Below are positions 21,564 through 29,613 of a DNA stretch of 38,196 bases, piece by piece. Within the stretch, counting starts at the first letter, position 1; every line of letters starts with the position of its first letter. Position numbers and translations under genes: made by a program. Origin of the DNA: Methylorubrum sp. B1-46 (GTDB taxonomy: Bacteria > Pseudomonadota > Alphaproteobacteria > Rhizobiales > Beijerinckiaceae). The notes beneath the pieces are model-generated. The model had not been told where the DNA came from. It worked only from the letters and a program-made list of their open reading frames with translations, and did no database searches. The DNA lies in NCBI RefSeq assembly GCF_021117295.1, contig NZ_CP088249.1:1-38196 (forward strand). Direction: 5' to 3'.

Positions 21564-22013
21564 TCAAGACGCCGCGGCGCAGGATGGTGAACACGGCTCG
21601 GCTGTGGCCGGCGACAGGGCCGTGGGCTCCGCCAGCGCCTCGATGATCCGGCAGGCGCCGACGCTGCCGCCCGCGCAAGTGTCGATCATGCGGGTCAGTT
21701 CGCCCCGCAGCGCGGTCAGCTGCGCAATCCGCGCATCCACGGCGACCAGCTGCTGGCGGGCCAGCGCATCCACGGTGCCGCAGGAGGCGTCCGGCTGCTC
21801 CTGCAGGGCGAGCATGGTGCGGATGGCGTCCAGCTCAAACCCGAGCTGGCGGGCGTGGCGGATGAACGTCAGCCGCCGCACGTCCGCGTCGCCATACAGG
21901 CGGCGCCCGCTCTCGCTGCGCTGTGCTTCCGGCAGCACACCGGACCGCTCATAGAAGCGGATGGTTTCGATGTGGACGCCGGTACGCCGCGACAGCTCGC
22001 CGATCGGGATCAA
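21564..22013 (-). CDS. MerR-family metal-responsive transcription regulator
   Basis: The protein has 149 residues. The probable start is TTG 22013, with AGGAG 8 nt upstream; longer in-frame extensions run through the operator. The N-terminal MerR HTH is clear (IGELSRRTGVHIETIRFYER, then GRRLYGDADVRRLTFI), followed by the dimer coiled coil. Metal-binding cysteines are C-GTVDALA, DTCAGGSVGACRIIEAL and a C-terminal CSPSC. That is the pattern of the divalent-metal (Zn/Cd/Pb) branch rather than CueR. It faces the operator at 22021 and a matching one at 27186. Confidence 0.9.
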   Translation of the reverse strand: MIPIGELSRRTGVHIETIRFYERSGVLPEAQRSESGRRLYGDADVRRLTFIRHARQLGFELDAIRTMLALQEQPDASCGTVDALARQQLVAVDARIAQLTALRGELTRMIDTCAGGSVGACRIIEALAEPTALSPATAEPCSPSCAAAS

Positions 22014-22020
22014 AATGCGC

Positions 22021-22051
22021 TTGCTCCTGTAGTGGCTACAGGATGTAACGT
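22021..22051 (+). promoter_or_regulatory. MerR-type promoter with 19-bp spacer and operator palindrome
   Basis: -35 TTGCTC and -10 TAACGT are separated by 19 bp containing CTGTAG-TGG-CTACAG. The long spacer with a central palindrome is diagnostic of MerR activation. It drives the rightward metal genes from 22080 and overlaps the regulator's own start. Confidence 0.88.
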
Positions 22052-22079
22052 CGGGAGCAATGAGACAAGGATTTTGAGA

Positions 22080-22436
22080 ATGGCTGCCGCCCTCCGGCAG
22101 AGAACGCGCCGCGCCTGGCACTGGACCGCACTGGTCCAGGCGCTGGTGTTTGCGTTCGTGCTGGCGGTGGTCGGCCCGGTCCCTGTTGAGGCGGCCCACC
22201 GGGCCCATCCGGCCGCCGTCGCCACTCTCAGCCTGAGCGCTGACCAGCCCGCCGCGGCCGGGGAGGGCGATGTCTGCCTGCTCTGCCACCACCACTGCGG
22301 CTGTCACCAGGCCGCCTGCCCGGTCACCCCGGTTTCCTTCATGCCGCCGGCACCCGTCCGGGTGACCTACCGGCCGACCGCGCAGCAGGTGGTTTCGATC
22401 AGCACCGAAGGCCTGCTGCGCCCGCCACGCGCCTGA
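22080..22436 (+). CDS. Small exported Cys/His-rich protein in the czc-like operon
   Basis: The protein has 118 residues. AAGGA lies 10 nt before the ATG at 22080. A membrane or signal segment (about 14-35, LVQALVFAFVLAVVGPVPVE) precedes a metal-binding cluster CLLCHHHCGCHQAAC (about 67-81). It resembles the DUF2946-like small proteins seen in front of metal efflux operons, but the match is weak. It is first in the MerR-controlled operon ahead of the CzcB-like adaptor. Periplasmic metal capture is inferred. Confidence 0.75.
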   Translation: MAAALRQRTRRAWHWTALVQALVFAFVLAVVGPVPVEAAHRAHPAAVATLSLSADQPAAAGEGDVCLLCHHHCGCHQAACPVTPVSFMPPAPVRVTYRPTAQQVVSISTEGLLRPPRA

Positions 22437-22441
22437 GCTGA

Positions 22442-22459
22442 CCACGCCATGCGGCGTGG
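22442..22459 (+). terminator. Intercistronic hairpin after the small Cys/His gene
   Basis: CCACGCC-ATGC-GGCGTGG follows the stop codon by 5 bp. Without a T-run it is more likely an mRNA-stabilising or partial attenuating hairpin than a full terminator. Confidence 0.4.
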
Positions 22460-22582
22460 CGCCGGCGCAGAGCCTGTTGAGGCCTGCGCGGCCCTGTTCT
22501 GATCCGCTCACCACAAGGGAACGGTCCACCCCCTCGGCGCCCCAGGGCGTCCCGGGCTGGCGTCCCGCAAGACACATCCTCC

Positions 22583-23902
22583 ATGCGCGCTCTTCTCCTT
22601 CTTCCTGTTCTGGCCGCCGGCATCGCGATCGGCGGTGCGGTGTCGGGCATCGCCACGCACACTCAAGGCGCGCTCGCCCGCCTCGGCCTCGGGCCGGCTC
22701 CGGCGGCTCCGTCCACGCCGGCCGCCAAACCCGACGATGACGACCACGACCAGCCGGCCAAGCCCGCCGCGCACGGCCACACCGGCGAGGAGGGGGAGGG
22801 CAAGGAACACGGCGAGGCCGGCGAGATCCACATGACCGCCGAGCAGATCACCAGCCAGGAGATCGGCACGGCCGCCGTCGCCGGCGGCACCCTGTCCCGG
22901 CACCTGGTGGTGCCCGGCACGGTCACCCCGGATGCGGACCGCCTGGTACGCGTGCCGGCGCGGGTGGTCGGCACCGTCGCCGAGATGCGCAAGCGCCTGG
23001 GCGACAAGGTGCAGAAGGGCGATGTGGTCGCCGTGCTCGACAGCCGCGAGGTGGCGGACGCCAAGAGCGATTTCCTGACCGCCGGCGTGCAGGCCGAGCT
23101 GCAGAAGATCAATTTCGAGCGGCAGCAGAAGCTGATCAGCAGCCAGGCCACCGCGCAGGTGTCGTTCGACCAGGCGCGGGCGACCTACCAGGAAAGCCAG
23201 CTGCGCCTCGATCTGGCCCGCCAGAAACTCTCGGCCCTTGGCCTCAACGCCGCCGAGGTGGCCGCGGCGGCCAAGCGGGACGAAGCCACGCCCAACCAGT
23301 CGAGCCTGCGGCTGTTTCCGCTGCGCGCGCCGATGGACGGGCGGATTGTTGAGCGCAAGGTTGATGTCGGCACCAAGGTCGGCAGCGAAGGCGACCCGGC
23401 TGACGTCTACACCATCGCCGACCTGTCCACGGTCTGGGTTGAGCTGGCGGTGCCGACCACCGCGCTGCTCAATGTGGCCGAGGGCGCCAAGGTGCTCATC
23501 GGCACCGGCACCGACGAAAAAACCCTGCGCGCCGAGGGGCAGGTGGTCTTCATCAGCCCGTTCCTGAACGCGGACACGCGCAGCGCCCGCGTGATCGTCG
23601 CGCTGCCCAATCCGGACCAGACCTGGCGGCCGGGCACCTTCGTGACCGCCGCGGTGGCCATCGCCGAGGAAACGGTGCCGGTGCGCGTCCCGCGCACCGC
23701 CCTGCAGACGGTCGAGGGCAAGCTGGTCGCCTTCGTGCGCACCGACGAGGGCTTTGAACGGCGCGCGGTCAAGGTCGGCCGATCCGACGACGACGCGTTC
23801 GAGGTCACCGAGGGCCTGGCCGCCGGCGACGAGATCGCCGTGGCCAACACCTTTTTGCTCAAGGCGGAACTCGGCAAGGCCGAGGCCGACCACGACGACT
23901 GA
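22583..23902 (+). CDS. CzcB-like RND adaptor (membrane-fusion protein)
   Basis: The protein has 439 residues. A single N-terminal hydrophobic anchor or signal is followed by an acidic/His-rich stretch (DDDDHDQPAKPAAHGHTGEE) that could bind metal. Barrel-sandwich, coiled-coil and beta-barrel domains follow (RVPARVVGTVAEMRKRLGDK, FDQARATYQESQLRLDLARQ, LRAPMDGRIVERKVDVGTKV, TVWVELAVPTTALLNVAEGA). No strong Shine-Dalgarno is visible before the ATG. It ends 11 bp before the CzcA-like pump. No CzcC-type outer-membrane gene is present, so a host channel must be used. Substrate is probably Zn/Cd/Co, inferred from the pump. Confidence 0.92.
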   Translation: MRALLLLPVLAAGIAIGGAVSGIATHTQGALARLGLGPAPAAPSTPAAKPDDDDHDQPAKPAAHGHTGEEGEGKEHGEAGEIHMTAEQITSQEIGTAAVAGGTLSRHLVVPGTVTPDADRLVRVPARVVGTVAEMRKRLGDKVQKGDVVAVLDSREVADAKSDFLTAGVQAELQKINFERQQKLISSQATAQVSFDQARATYQESQLRLDLARQKLSALGLNAAEVAAAAKRDEATPNQSSLRLFPLRAPMDGRIVERKVDVGTKVGSEGDPADVYTIADLSTVWVELAVPTTALLNVAEGAKVLIGTGTDEKTLRAEGQVVFISPFLNADTRSARVIVALPNPDQTWRPGTFVTAAVAIAEETVPVRVPRTALQTVEGKLVAFVRTDEGFERRAVKVGRSDDDAFEVTEGLAAGDEIAVANTFLLKAELGKAEADHDD

Positions 23903-23913
23903 GGGTGCAGCCG

Positions 23914-26900
23914 ATGATCTCCCGCATCCTTGATTTCTCCGTGCACCAGCGCTGGCTGGTGGTGCTGCTGTCGCTGCTGGCCGCGGCGCTGGGCGTCTAT
24001 TCGCTCAGTCGCCTGCCGATCGACGCGGTGCCCGACATCACCAACAACCAAGTGCAGATCAACACCACGGCGCCCGCGCTGTCGCCGTTCGACATCGAGA
24101 AGCAGGTCACCTACCCGATCGAAAACGCCCTCGCGGGCATCCGGGGCCTGGAATACACGCGCTCGCTGTCGCGCAACGGGTTCTCGCAGGTCACCGCGGT
24201 CTTTTCGGAAAAAACCGACATCTACTTTGCGCGCCAGCAGGTCGGCGAACGCCTGCAGGAGGCCGAGCGGGCGATGCCGCCGGGCGCTGAACCGCGCCTG
24301 GGGCCGATCACCACCGGCCTCGGCGAGATCTACATGTGGACCGTGCGCTACGCGACGCCGGCCGAGCGGTCGCCGGTGCGGCCCGGCCAGCCGGGCTGGC
24401 AGCCGGACGGCAGCTATCTGACCCCGGAAGGCCAGCGCCTGGGCACCGAGGTCGAGCGGGCCAGCTACCTGCGCACCGTGCAGGAATGGATCATCCGCCC
24501 GCAGATCAAGACCGTGCGCGGCGTCGCCGGGGTGGACGGCATCGGCGGCTTTGAAAAGCAGTACCACGTCCAGCCGGACCCGGCGAAGCTGACCGCGCTC
24601 GACCTGTCGTTCAGCGACGTGGTGCGGGCGCTGGAAGCCAACAACGCCAACCAGGGCGCCCGCTACCTCGAGGACAACGGCGAAGGCTACGTGGTCCGCG
24701 CCGCCGGCCGCCTGGAAAGCATGGACGAGATCGGCAGCGTGGTGGTGACCACCCGCGGCGGCGTGCCGGTGCGGATCAGCGATGTGGCGGAGGTGCGCAT
24801 CGGGCGCGATCTGCGTACCGGCTCGGCGAGCGAGGACGGCCGCGAGGTCGTGGTCGGCACCGCACTGATGCTGATCGGCGAGAACAGCCGCACGGTCGCC
24901 GCGGCCGTCGATGCGCGCATGACCGAGATCCGGCGCTCGCTGCCGCCGGGGATCGTCGTGCAGACGGTGCTCGACCGGACCCAGCTGGTCGAGGCGACGG
25001 TGCACACCGTCGCAAAAAACCTGCTGGAAGGCGCCGGCCTGGTGATCCTGATCCTGTTCCTGCTGCTGGGGAATTTCCGGGCGGCGGTGATCACCGCGCT
25101 GGTCATCCCGGTGGCGATGCTGCTGACCATGACCGGCATGGTGCAGGCCAAGATCTCGGCCAACCTGATGAGCCTGGGCGCGCTGGATTTCGGGCTGATC
25201 GTGGATGGCGCGGTGATCATCGCCGAGAACAGCCTGCGCCATCTGGCGGAGCGCCAGCAGGCGCTCGGCCGCGGGCTGACGCTGGAGGAACGCCTGGCGA
25301 CGGTGCGCGCCTCGGCCGAGGAAATGATCAAGCCGTCCCTCTACGGGCAGGCGATCATCATTCTGGTCTACGTGCCGCTGCTGACGTTCACCGGCGTCGA
25401 GGGCAAGATGTTCGAGCCGATGGCGCTGACGGTGATCCTCGCCCTGGTCGCCGCCTTTGTGCTGTCGCTGACGTTTGTGCCGGCGCTGATCGCGATCGCG
25501 CTGACCGGCCGCGTGCAGGAGCACGACAACCGGCTCGTGCGCAGCCTCAAGCGGCTTTACCGGCCGGTGCTGGCCGGCGCGGTGCGTGCGCCGCTGGTGT
25601 TTGTGGTGGGCGCGCTGGTGCTGCTGGCCGGCGCCGGGGTGCTGTTCACCCGGCTGGGGCAGGAGTTCATCCCGACGCTGGATGAGAAGAACATCGCCCT
25701 CAACGCCACGCGCATTCCGTCCACGTCGCTGAGCCAGTCGCAGGCGATGCAGGCGCGGATCGAGCAGGTGGTCAGCCGCTTTCCGCAGGTCGCTTACGTG
25801 TTCTCGAAAACCGGCACCGCGGAGGTCGCGACCGATCCGATGCCGCCCAACTCGTCCGACGCCTTTGTGATCCTCAAACCCCAGGACCAGTGGCCCGACC
25901 CGTCGCTGTCCAAGGCCGAGCTGCAGGAGCAGATCGAGGCCGCGGTCGGCAAGCTGGCCGGCAACGTCTACGAGTTCTCGCAGCCGATCCAGCTGCGCTT
26001 TAATGAGCTGCTGGCCGGCGCCCGCGGTGACCTGGCGATCAAGGTGTTCGGCGACGAGTTCGCGCCGATGACCAAGGCCGCGGCGCAGATCGCCGCGATC
26101 CTGCAGGGCACGCCCGGGGCCGAGGACGTCAAGGTTGAGCAGACGTCCGGCCTGCCGTTCCTGGAAATCCGGATCAACAAGACCGAGGCCGCCCGCCTGG
26201 GGTTGAGCACGGCAATCATTCAGGAGGTGATCGGCGCCGCCATCGGCGGCCGGGAAGCCGGGATGGTCTTTGAGGGTGACCGGCGCTTTCCGATCGTCGT
26301 GCGCCTGAACGACCAGGTGCGCGAGAACCGCGAGGCGCTGGAAAACATCCCGGTGCCGCTGCCGCCCGGCCCGACCGGGCGGGGCACCTCGGTGCTGCTC
26401 AAGCAGGTCGCCAGCTTTTCGGTGACCGAGGGTCCCAACCAGATCTCGCGCGAGAACGGCAAGCGCCGGGTGGTGGTCACCGCCAACGTGCGCGAGCGGG
26501 ACATCGGCTCGCTGGTGGCGGACGTGCAGGCGCGGGTCGCCAAGGAGGTCCAGCTGCCGCCGGGCTACTATGTCAGCTGGGGCGGCCAGTTCGAGAACCT
26601 GGCCTCGGCCCGTCAGCGCCTGCTGATCGTGGTGCCCGGCTGCTTCGTGCTGATCTTCCTGCTGCTCTACTCGGCGCTCGGTTCGCCGCGGGATGCGCTG
26701 CTGGTGTTTTCCGCGGTGCCGCTGGCGCTGACCGGCGGGATCGTGGCGCTGTGGCTGCGCGGGATGCCGTTTTCGGTGCCGGCGGCGGTGGGGTTCATCG
26801 CCCTGTCCGGCGTCGCGGTGCTCAACGGCCTGGTCATGCTGACGTCGATCAAGCAGTTGGTCGCCGCGGGCAAACCCCGCCGGGAGGCCATTCTGGAAGG

Positions 26901-27168
26901 CGCGATGGTGCGCCTGCGCCCGGTGGCGATGACCGCCCTGGTGGCCTCGCTCGGGTTCGTGCCGATGGCCCTGGCCACCGGCACCGGCGCCGAGGTCCAG
27001 AAACCCCTCGCCACCGTGGTGATCGGCGGCCTGATCAGCGCAACCCTGCTGACGCTGGTGGTGCTGCCGGCGCTTTACGCCCGCTTCGGCGGGCCGGCCC
27101 CGCAGCAGCCGGCCAAGCCGCTGGCGCCCGAGCAACCGCACGTGCCCCTGCGACAGGCCGCCGAGTGA
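23914..27168 (+). CDS. CzcA-like heavy-metal efflux RND pump
   Basis: The protein has 1084 residues from ATG 23914 with GAGGG eight nt upstream, the usual length for CzcA. The two RND halves are visible: TM1 (WLVVLLSLLAAALGVYSL), a periplasmic loop, then TM helices with DFGLIVDGAVIIAEN (about 425-439). This is the HME1/2-type divalent metal motif (DFGxxxDGAxxxVEN) with V changed to A before EN. It exchanges protons for metal and exports from periplasm to outside with the adaptor at 22583. A shadow frame on the other strand is nearly as long but is not coding. Confidence 0.94.
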   Translation: MISRILDFSVHQRWLVVLLSLLAAALGVYSLSRLPIDAVPDITNNQVQINTTAPALSPFDIEKQVTYPIENALAGIRGLEYTRSLSRNGFSQVTAVFSEKTDIYFARQQVGERLQEAERAMPPGAEPRLGPITTGLGEIYMWTVRYATPAERSPVRPGQPGWQPDGSYLTPEGQRLGTEVERASYLRTVQEWIIRPQIKTVRGVAGVDGIGGFEKQYHVQPDPAKLTALDLSFSDVVRALEANNANQGARYLEDNGEGYVVRAAGRLESMDEIGSVVVTTRGGVPVRISDVAEVRIGRDLRTGSASEDGREVVVGTALMLIGENSRTVAAAVDARMTEIRRSLPPGIVVQTVLDRTQLVEATVHTVAKNLLEGAGLVILILFLLLGNFRAAVITALVIPVAMLLTMTGMVQAKISANLMSLGALDFGLIVDGAVIIAENSLRHLAERQQALGRGLTLEERLATVRASAEEMIKPSLYGQAIIILVYVPLLTFTGVEGKMFEPMALTVILALVAAFVLSLTFVPALIAIALTGRVQEHDNRLVRSLKRLYRPVLAGAVRAPLVFVVGALVLLAGAGVLFTRLGQEFIPTLDEKNIALNATRIPSTSLSQSQAMQARIEQVVSRFPQVAYVFSKTGTAEVATDPMPPNSSDAFVILKPQDQWPDPSLSKAELQEQIEAAVGKLAGNVYEFSQPIQLRFNELLAGARGDLAIKVFGDEFAPMTKAAAQIAAILQGTPGAEDVKVEQTSGLPFLEIRINKTEAARLGLSTAIIQEVIGAAIGGREAGMVFEGDRRFPIVVRLNDQVRENREALENIPVPLPPGPTGRGTSVLLKQVASFSVTEGPNQISRENGKRRVVVTANVRERDIGSLVADVQARVAKEVQLPPGYYVSWGGQFENLASARQRLLIVVPGCFVLIFLLLYSALGSPRDALLVFSAVPLALTGGIVALWLRGMPFSVPAAVGFIALSGVAVLNGLVMLTSIKQLVAAGKPRREAILEGAMVRLRPVAMTALVASLGFVPMALATGTGAEVQKPLATVVIGGLISATLLTLVVLPALYARFGGPAPQQPAKPLAPEQPHVPLRQAAE

Positions 27169-27185
27169 GGGGCTGAGGATTTTGC

Positions 27186-27216
27186 TTGAACCTGTAGCGA
27201 CTACAGGTCGTAGGCT
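27186..27216 (+). promoter_or_regulatory. Second MerR-type promoter
   Basis: -35 TTGAAC and -10 TAGGCT are separated by 19 bp holding CTGTAG-CGA-CTACAG, the same operator core as at 22021. It drives the cation transporter at 27244. Confidence 0.88.
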
Positions 27217-27243
27217 GCCGGTCAACTGACGAAAGGAGACACC

Positions 27244-28014
27244 ATGGCGGACGCCTGCTGCGGCTCAAGCGCCGCTTCTCAAGCAAACTCTTGCTGCGGC
27301 ACGCCCGCAGCTTTGACCCCCGTGCCGGAAGTCCCAAAGGCCGTACCGGCCGCCAGCTGCGGCACAGGCGCAGACAGCGCCTGCGGCTGCTCCGGCGGTG
27401 TGCCGGTCTTCGACGGCGTGGACCCGCGCTATAAGCGGGTGCTGTGGACCGTGATCGCCCTCAACGGGATCATGTTCGCGGTTGAGATGGTCATGGGCCA
27501 CCTGGCGGGCTCTCAGGCCCTGCAGGCGGACGCCCTGGATTTTCTGGGGGATACGGTCACCTACGGGCTGAGCCTGGCGGTGATCGGTGCCAGCCTGCGG
27601 GCGCGGGCCACGGCGGCCCTGTTCAAGGGCCTGTCGCTGTCGCTGATGGCGGTGTGGGTGCTGGGCTCGACGGTCTACCAGACCCTGATCCTGGGCGTGC
27701 CCCAGGCCGAGCTGATGGGCGGGATCGGCCTCCTGGCGCTGGCCACCAACCTGACCAGCGTGATCTTGCTGATGCGCTACAAGGACGGCGACGCCAACGT
27801 GCGCTCGGTGTGGCTGTGCTCGCGCAACGACGCGATCGGCAACGTGGTCGTGATGATCGCCGCGCTGGGTGTCTGGGGCACGGCGACGGCCTGGCCCGAT
27901 CTGGCGGTGGCCGCGATCATGGCCGCGATCTTCCTCACGTCCTCGGTGCAGATCCTGCGGCAGGCGTGGGCGGAGTACCGCGAAGGCACCGCCCAGCCGG
28001 CGCCGGCCGAATAA
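27244..28014 (+). CDS. Cation diffusion facilitator with Cys-rich N-terminus
   Basis: The protein has 256 residues, with AGGAG just before the ATG. The first 50 residues carry seven cysteines (DACCGSS, NSCCGT, ASCG, ACGCSG), a probable metal-capture tail in the cytoplasm. The membrane part has about six helices with acidic metal-site residues in TM2 (QADALDFLGD) and TM5 (CSRNDAIGNVV). It lacks the long C-terminal cytoplasmic domain of classic CDF proteins. It exports a divalent ion from cytoplasm to periplasm, where the CzcA-like pump can take over. Confidence 0.88.
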   Translation: MADACCGSSAASQANSCCGTPAALTPVPEVPKAVPAASCGTGADSACGCSGGVPVFDGVDPRYKRVLWTVIALNGIMFAVEMVMGHLAGSQALQADALDFLGDTVTYGLSLAVIGASLRARATAALFKGLSLSLMAVWVLGSTVYQTLILGVPQAELMGGIGLLALATNLTSVILLMRYKDGDANVRSVWLCSRNDAIGNVVVMIAALGVWGTATAWPDLAVAAIMAAIFLTSSVQILRQAWAEYREGTAQPAPAE

Positions 28015-28024
28015 CGCAGGGAAG

Positions 28025-28046
28025 GGGGGCCGTGAGGCCCCCTTTT
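28025..28046 (+). terminator. Rho-independent terminator after the cation transporter
   Basis: A perfect 7-bp GGGGGCC-GTGA-GGCCCCC stem is followed by TTTTC. It lies 11 bp after the stop, so the next small gene is mostly transcribed separately or by read-through. Confidence 0.8.
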
Positions 28047-28059
28047 CGTGGAGGGGACT

Positions 28060-28260
28060 ATGCGCGCGACTGAAAGCGTCTGGCATCGCGAGCCCGGGCG
28101 GCGGCGGAAGGTCCGGCCGCACATCCGCGCGGCGGCGCAGAAAACGATGCTGTGGGCGCTGCTCGGGGTGCTCCTGCTCGGCAGCTGCGCCGGCCTTTGC
28201 CTTACCACACTGGGACACCAGGCGGCTCTGGTCCCCTACGCGGCGCAATCCGCGCGCTGA
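28060..28260 (+). CDS. Small single-pass membrane protein
   Basis: The protein has 66 residues. GGAGGGG precedes the ATG at 28060. A basic N-terminus (GRRRKVRPHIRAAAQK) precedes one membrane helix (MLWALLGVLLLGSCAGLCL). No family is recognised. It lies just past the transporter terminator, and a role in the metal module is inferred only from position. Confidence 0.6.
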   Translation: MRATESVWHREPGRRRKVRPHIRAAAQKTMLWALLGVLLLGSCAGLCLTTLGHQAALVPYAAQSAR

Positions 28261-28290
28261 CCCAGCATCAGGCACAAGAGGCTACGCAGA

Positions 28291-28333
28291 TGCCGGTACA
28301 GCGGCGTGCCACCTTGATTATGGTCGAACGGGT
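28291..28333. repeat. Short imperfect copy of the DUF411 gene 3' end
   Basis: About 34 of 41 bases match 28742-28783, including an exact 13-bp ACAGCGGCGTGCC, with one gap. On the minus strand it would encode FDHNQGGTPL versus FARYQGGTPL at the real DUF411 end, but with no stop. A 7-bp hairpin TCGAACG/CGTTCGA follows at 28324-28341. Confidence 0.5.
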
Positions 28334-28360
28334 GCGTTCGACGCAGACCTGTTGTGAGCT

Positions 28361-28714
28361 TCAGCGCCGTCCGAGCCGCCGCCGGAGTTCGGCCCGGGCG
28401 CGCAGTTCAAGAGGAGCGAGGCGCACACGGCCCGTCACGGGAAGCAGGCGGCGGCCGGGCGGTACGGCCAGAACGTCGGCGATCGTCTCACGGTCGGGGT
28501 AGAGACTTTCCAGGGCCGAGCCGGGCAGGGTCGCCGCATCGAGCCGGTCGGCGAACGCGGTGGCGTGCAGAACCTGCACGATTTCATCTTCAAGGATCAG
28601 GCCGGGCGCACAGCCCCGCAGGGTTTCGTCGTAGGCGGTTTTGAGCAGAGACGCTGTCCGGCCGGCAACCAGCGCGAGGCTGGCGGCGATGGCCCGCCCG
28701 TGGAGCCGAAGCAC
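28361..28714 (-). CDS. Hypothetical protein after DUF411
   Basis: The frame has 117 codons from GTG 28714, 33 bp past the DUF411 stop, with no clear Shine-Dalgarno. The N-terminal third is hydrophobic helical (AIAASLALVAGRTASLLKTA), and the C-terminus is Arg-rich (LRARAELRRRLGRR). The composition is protein-like, but no family is recognised, and it could be a spurious GC-rich frame. Confidence 0.45.
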   Translation of the reverse strand: MLRLHGRAIAASLALVAGRTASLLKTAYDETLRGCAPGLILEDEIVQVLHATAFADRLDAATLPGSALESLYPDRETIADVLAVPPGRRLLPVTGRVRLAPLELRARAELRRRLGRR

Positions 28715-28747
28715 GTCGGCCCGGGCGGTCCCCGGTCCGGGGGCCGG

Positions 28748-29233
28748 TTACAGCGGCGTGCCGCCCTGATAGCGGGCGAACGGCCGCTGCAGCTCGGGAC
28801 CGAACAGGATCACGTCGTAAGTGTCCGGCGGTACGCCGTCAGCCTCCATGCCCGGCGAGCCCACTGGCATGCCCGGAACGGCCAACCCAGTGCCCGGGGG
28901 CTTTTCTGCGAGCAGGCGCAGGATTGCCCCGGCGGGCACATGCCCCTCGATCACGTAACCGCCAACCTGTGCGGTATGGCAGGACGCCAGGCTGCGTGGG
29001 ACCCCAAGATGGGCTTTGAGGGGATTGACCGGCGCCTCGGTCACCTGGACCGGAAAGCCGGCCGCGCGGATATGCGTGACCCAGGCTTCACAGCAGCCGC
29101 AGCTGGGGTCCTTGGTTACCTGGATCTCCGGGAGCGGTTCGGCCGCGCGCAGGGGGGCGGCGAGCAGCAGGCCGCCCAGCCCACTCAGGCCAGCCAGCAC
29201 GCCACGGCGGCTCGGCAGCAGGTCCGCGTCCAT
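28748..29233 (-). CDS. DUF411 metal-binding protein
   Basis: The protein has 161 residues. A GAGGAGG ribosome site precedes the ATG at 29233. The N-terminus has a twin-arginine-like signal (PSRRGVLAGLSGLGGLLLAA). The DUF411 core is clear: VTKDPSCGCCEAWVTHIRAAGF, SLASCHTAQVGGYVIEGHVPA and the YDVILFG end. The CGCC pair and CH are the likely copper ligands. DUF411 proteins recur in Cu/Ag resistance clusters, probably as periplasmic metal carriers. Confidence 0.9.
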   Translation of the reverse strand: MDADLLPSRRGVLAGLSGLGGLLLAAPLRAAEPLPEIQVTKDPSCGCCEAWVTHIRAAGFPVQVTEAPVNPLKAHLGVPRSLASCHTAQVGGYVIEGHVPAGAILRLLAEKPPGTGLAVPGMPVGSPGMEADGVPPDTYDVILFGPELQRPFARYQGGTPL

Positions 29234-29268
29234 CAGGGCCTCCTCAGGTCAGCGTAGGGATGTGTGGT

Positions 29269-29297
29269 GCCCGGGCTGGCGGGTAGCCAGCCCGGGC
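29269..29297 (-). terminator. Perfect 12-bp hairpin after the Cys/Met peptide gene
   Basis: GCCCGGGCTGGC and its exact complement enclose a 5-nt loop, 9 bp past the stop at 29306. There is no T-run. It probably sets the relative mRNA level of the abundant small peptide and the downstream DUF411 gene. Confidence 0.55.
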
Positions 29298-29305
29298 AGG
29301 CTGGC

Positions 29306-29500
29306 TCAGGTGCGGTGGCTCATGCGGCCGCCCATCTTGTCGCAACAGCAGCCCTTCTTGCCCTTCATGTTCATCGCCATAGCGCCACTCTTGGCGCACA
29401 TGCCGGCCTTGCCCTTGCCACTACCGCAGCAGCTCATCGCCATGGCCGGCGCGGCGCTGAGCAGCATCACGGCGCTGGCCGCAAGAACGAGACGCTTCAT
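29306..29500 (-). CDS. Exported Cys/Met-rich metal-binding peptide
   Basis: The protein has 64 residues. A GGAGGA ribosome site and a signal peptide (MKRLVLAASAVMLLSAAPAM, cleavage after AMA) are present. The mature part has cysteines 24, 25, 35 and 51-53 and several methionines and lysines (MNMKGKKGCCCDKMGG). This composition suits Cu(I)/Ag(I) binding in the periplasm. It lies in the copper cluster between DUF305 and DUF411 genes. No named family. Confidence 0.8.
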   Translation of the reverse strand: MKRLVLAASAVMLLSAAPAMAMSCCGSGKGKAGMCAKSGAMAMNMKGKKGCCCDKMGGRMSHRT

Positions 29501-29613
29501 TGTGTCCTCCCATGAAAAGCCAGGCCGTGAGGCCCCGGCGGTACTCCGGCCGACAGGCCGAATGACAGGGCTGTCCCAGGCCTCTTGGAGGCCTGCGGAC
29601 GTCGGGCGCGTGA

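Noticed and set aside
21564..22577. 337-residue version of the MerR protein
   Set aside because: The extension crosses the MerR promoter and the opposite-strand Cys/His gene. The TTG at 22013 with AGGAG gives a standard MerR start.
23407..27225. 1272-codon open frame on the minus strand opposite the CzcA-like pump
   Set aside because: Its translation is a low-complexity Arg/His/Gln/Gly-rich shadow of GC-rich coding DNA. The plus-strand frame has full RND homology.
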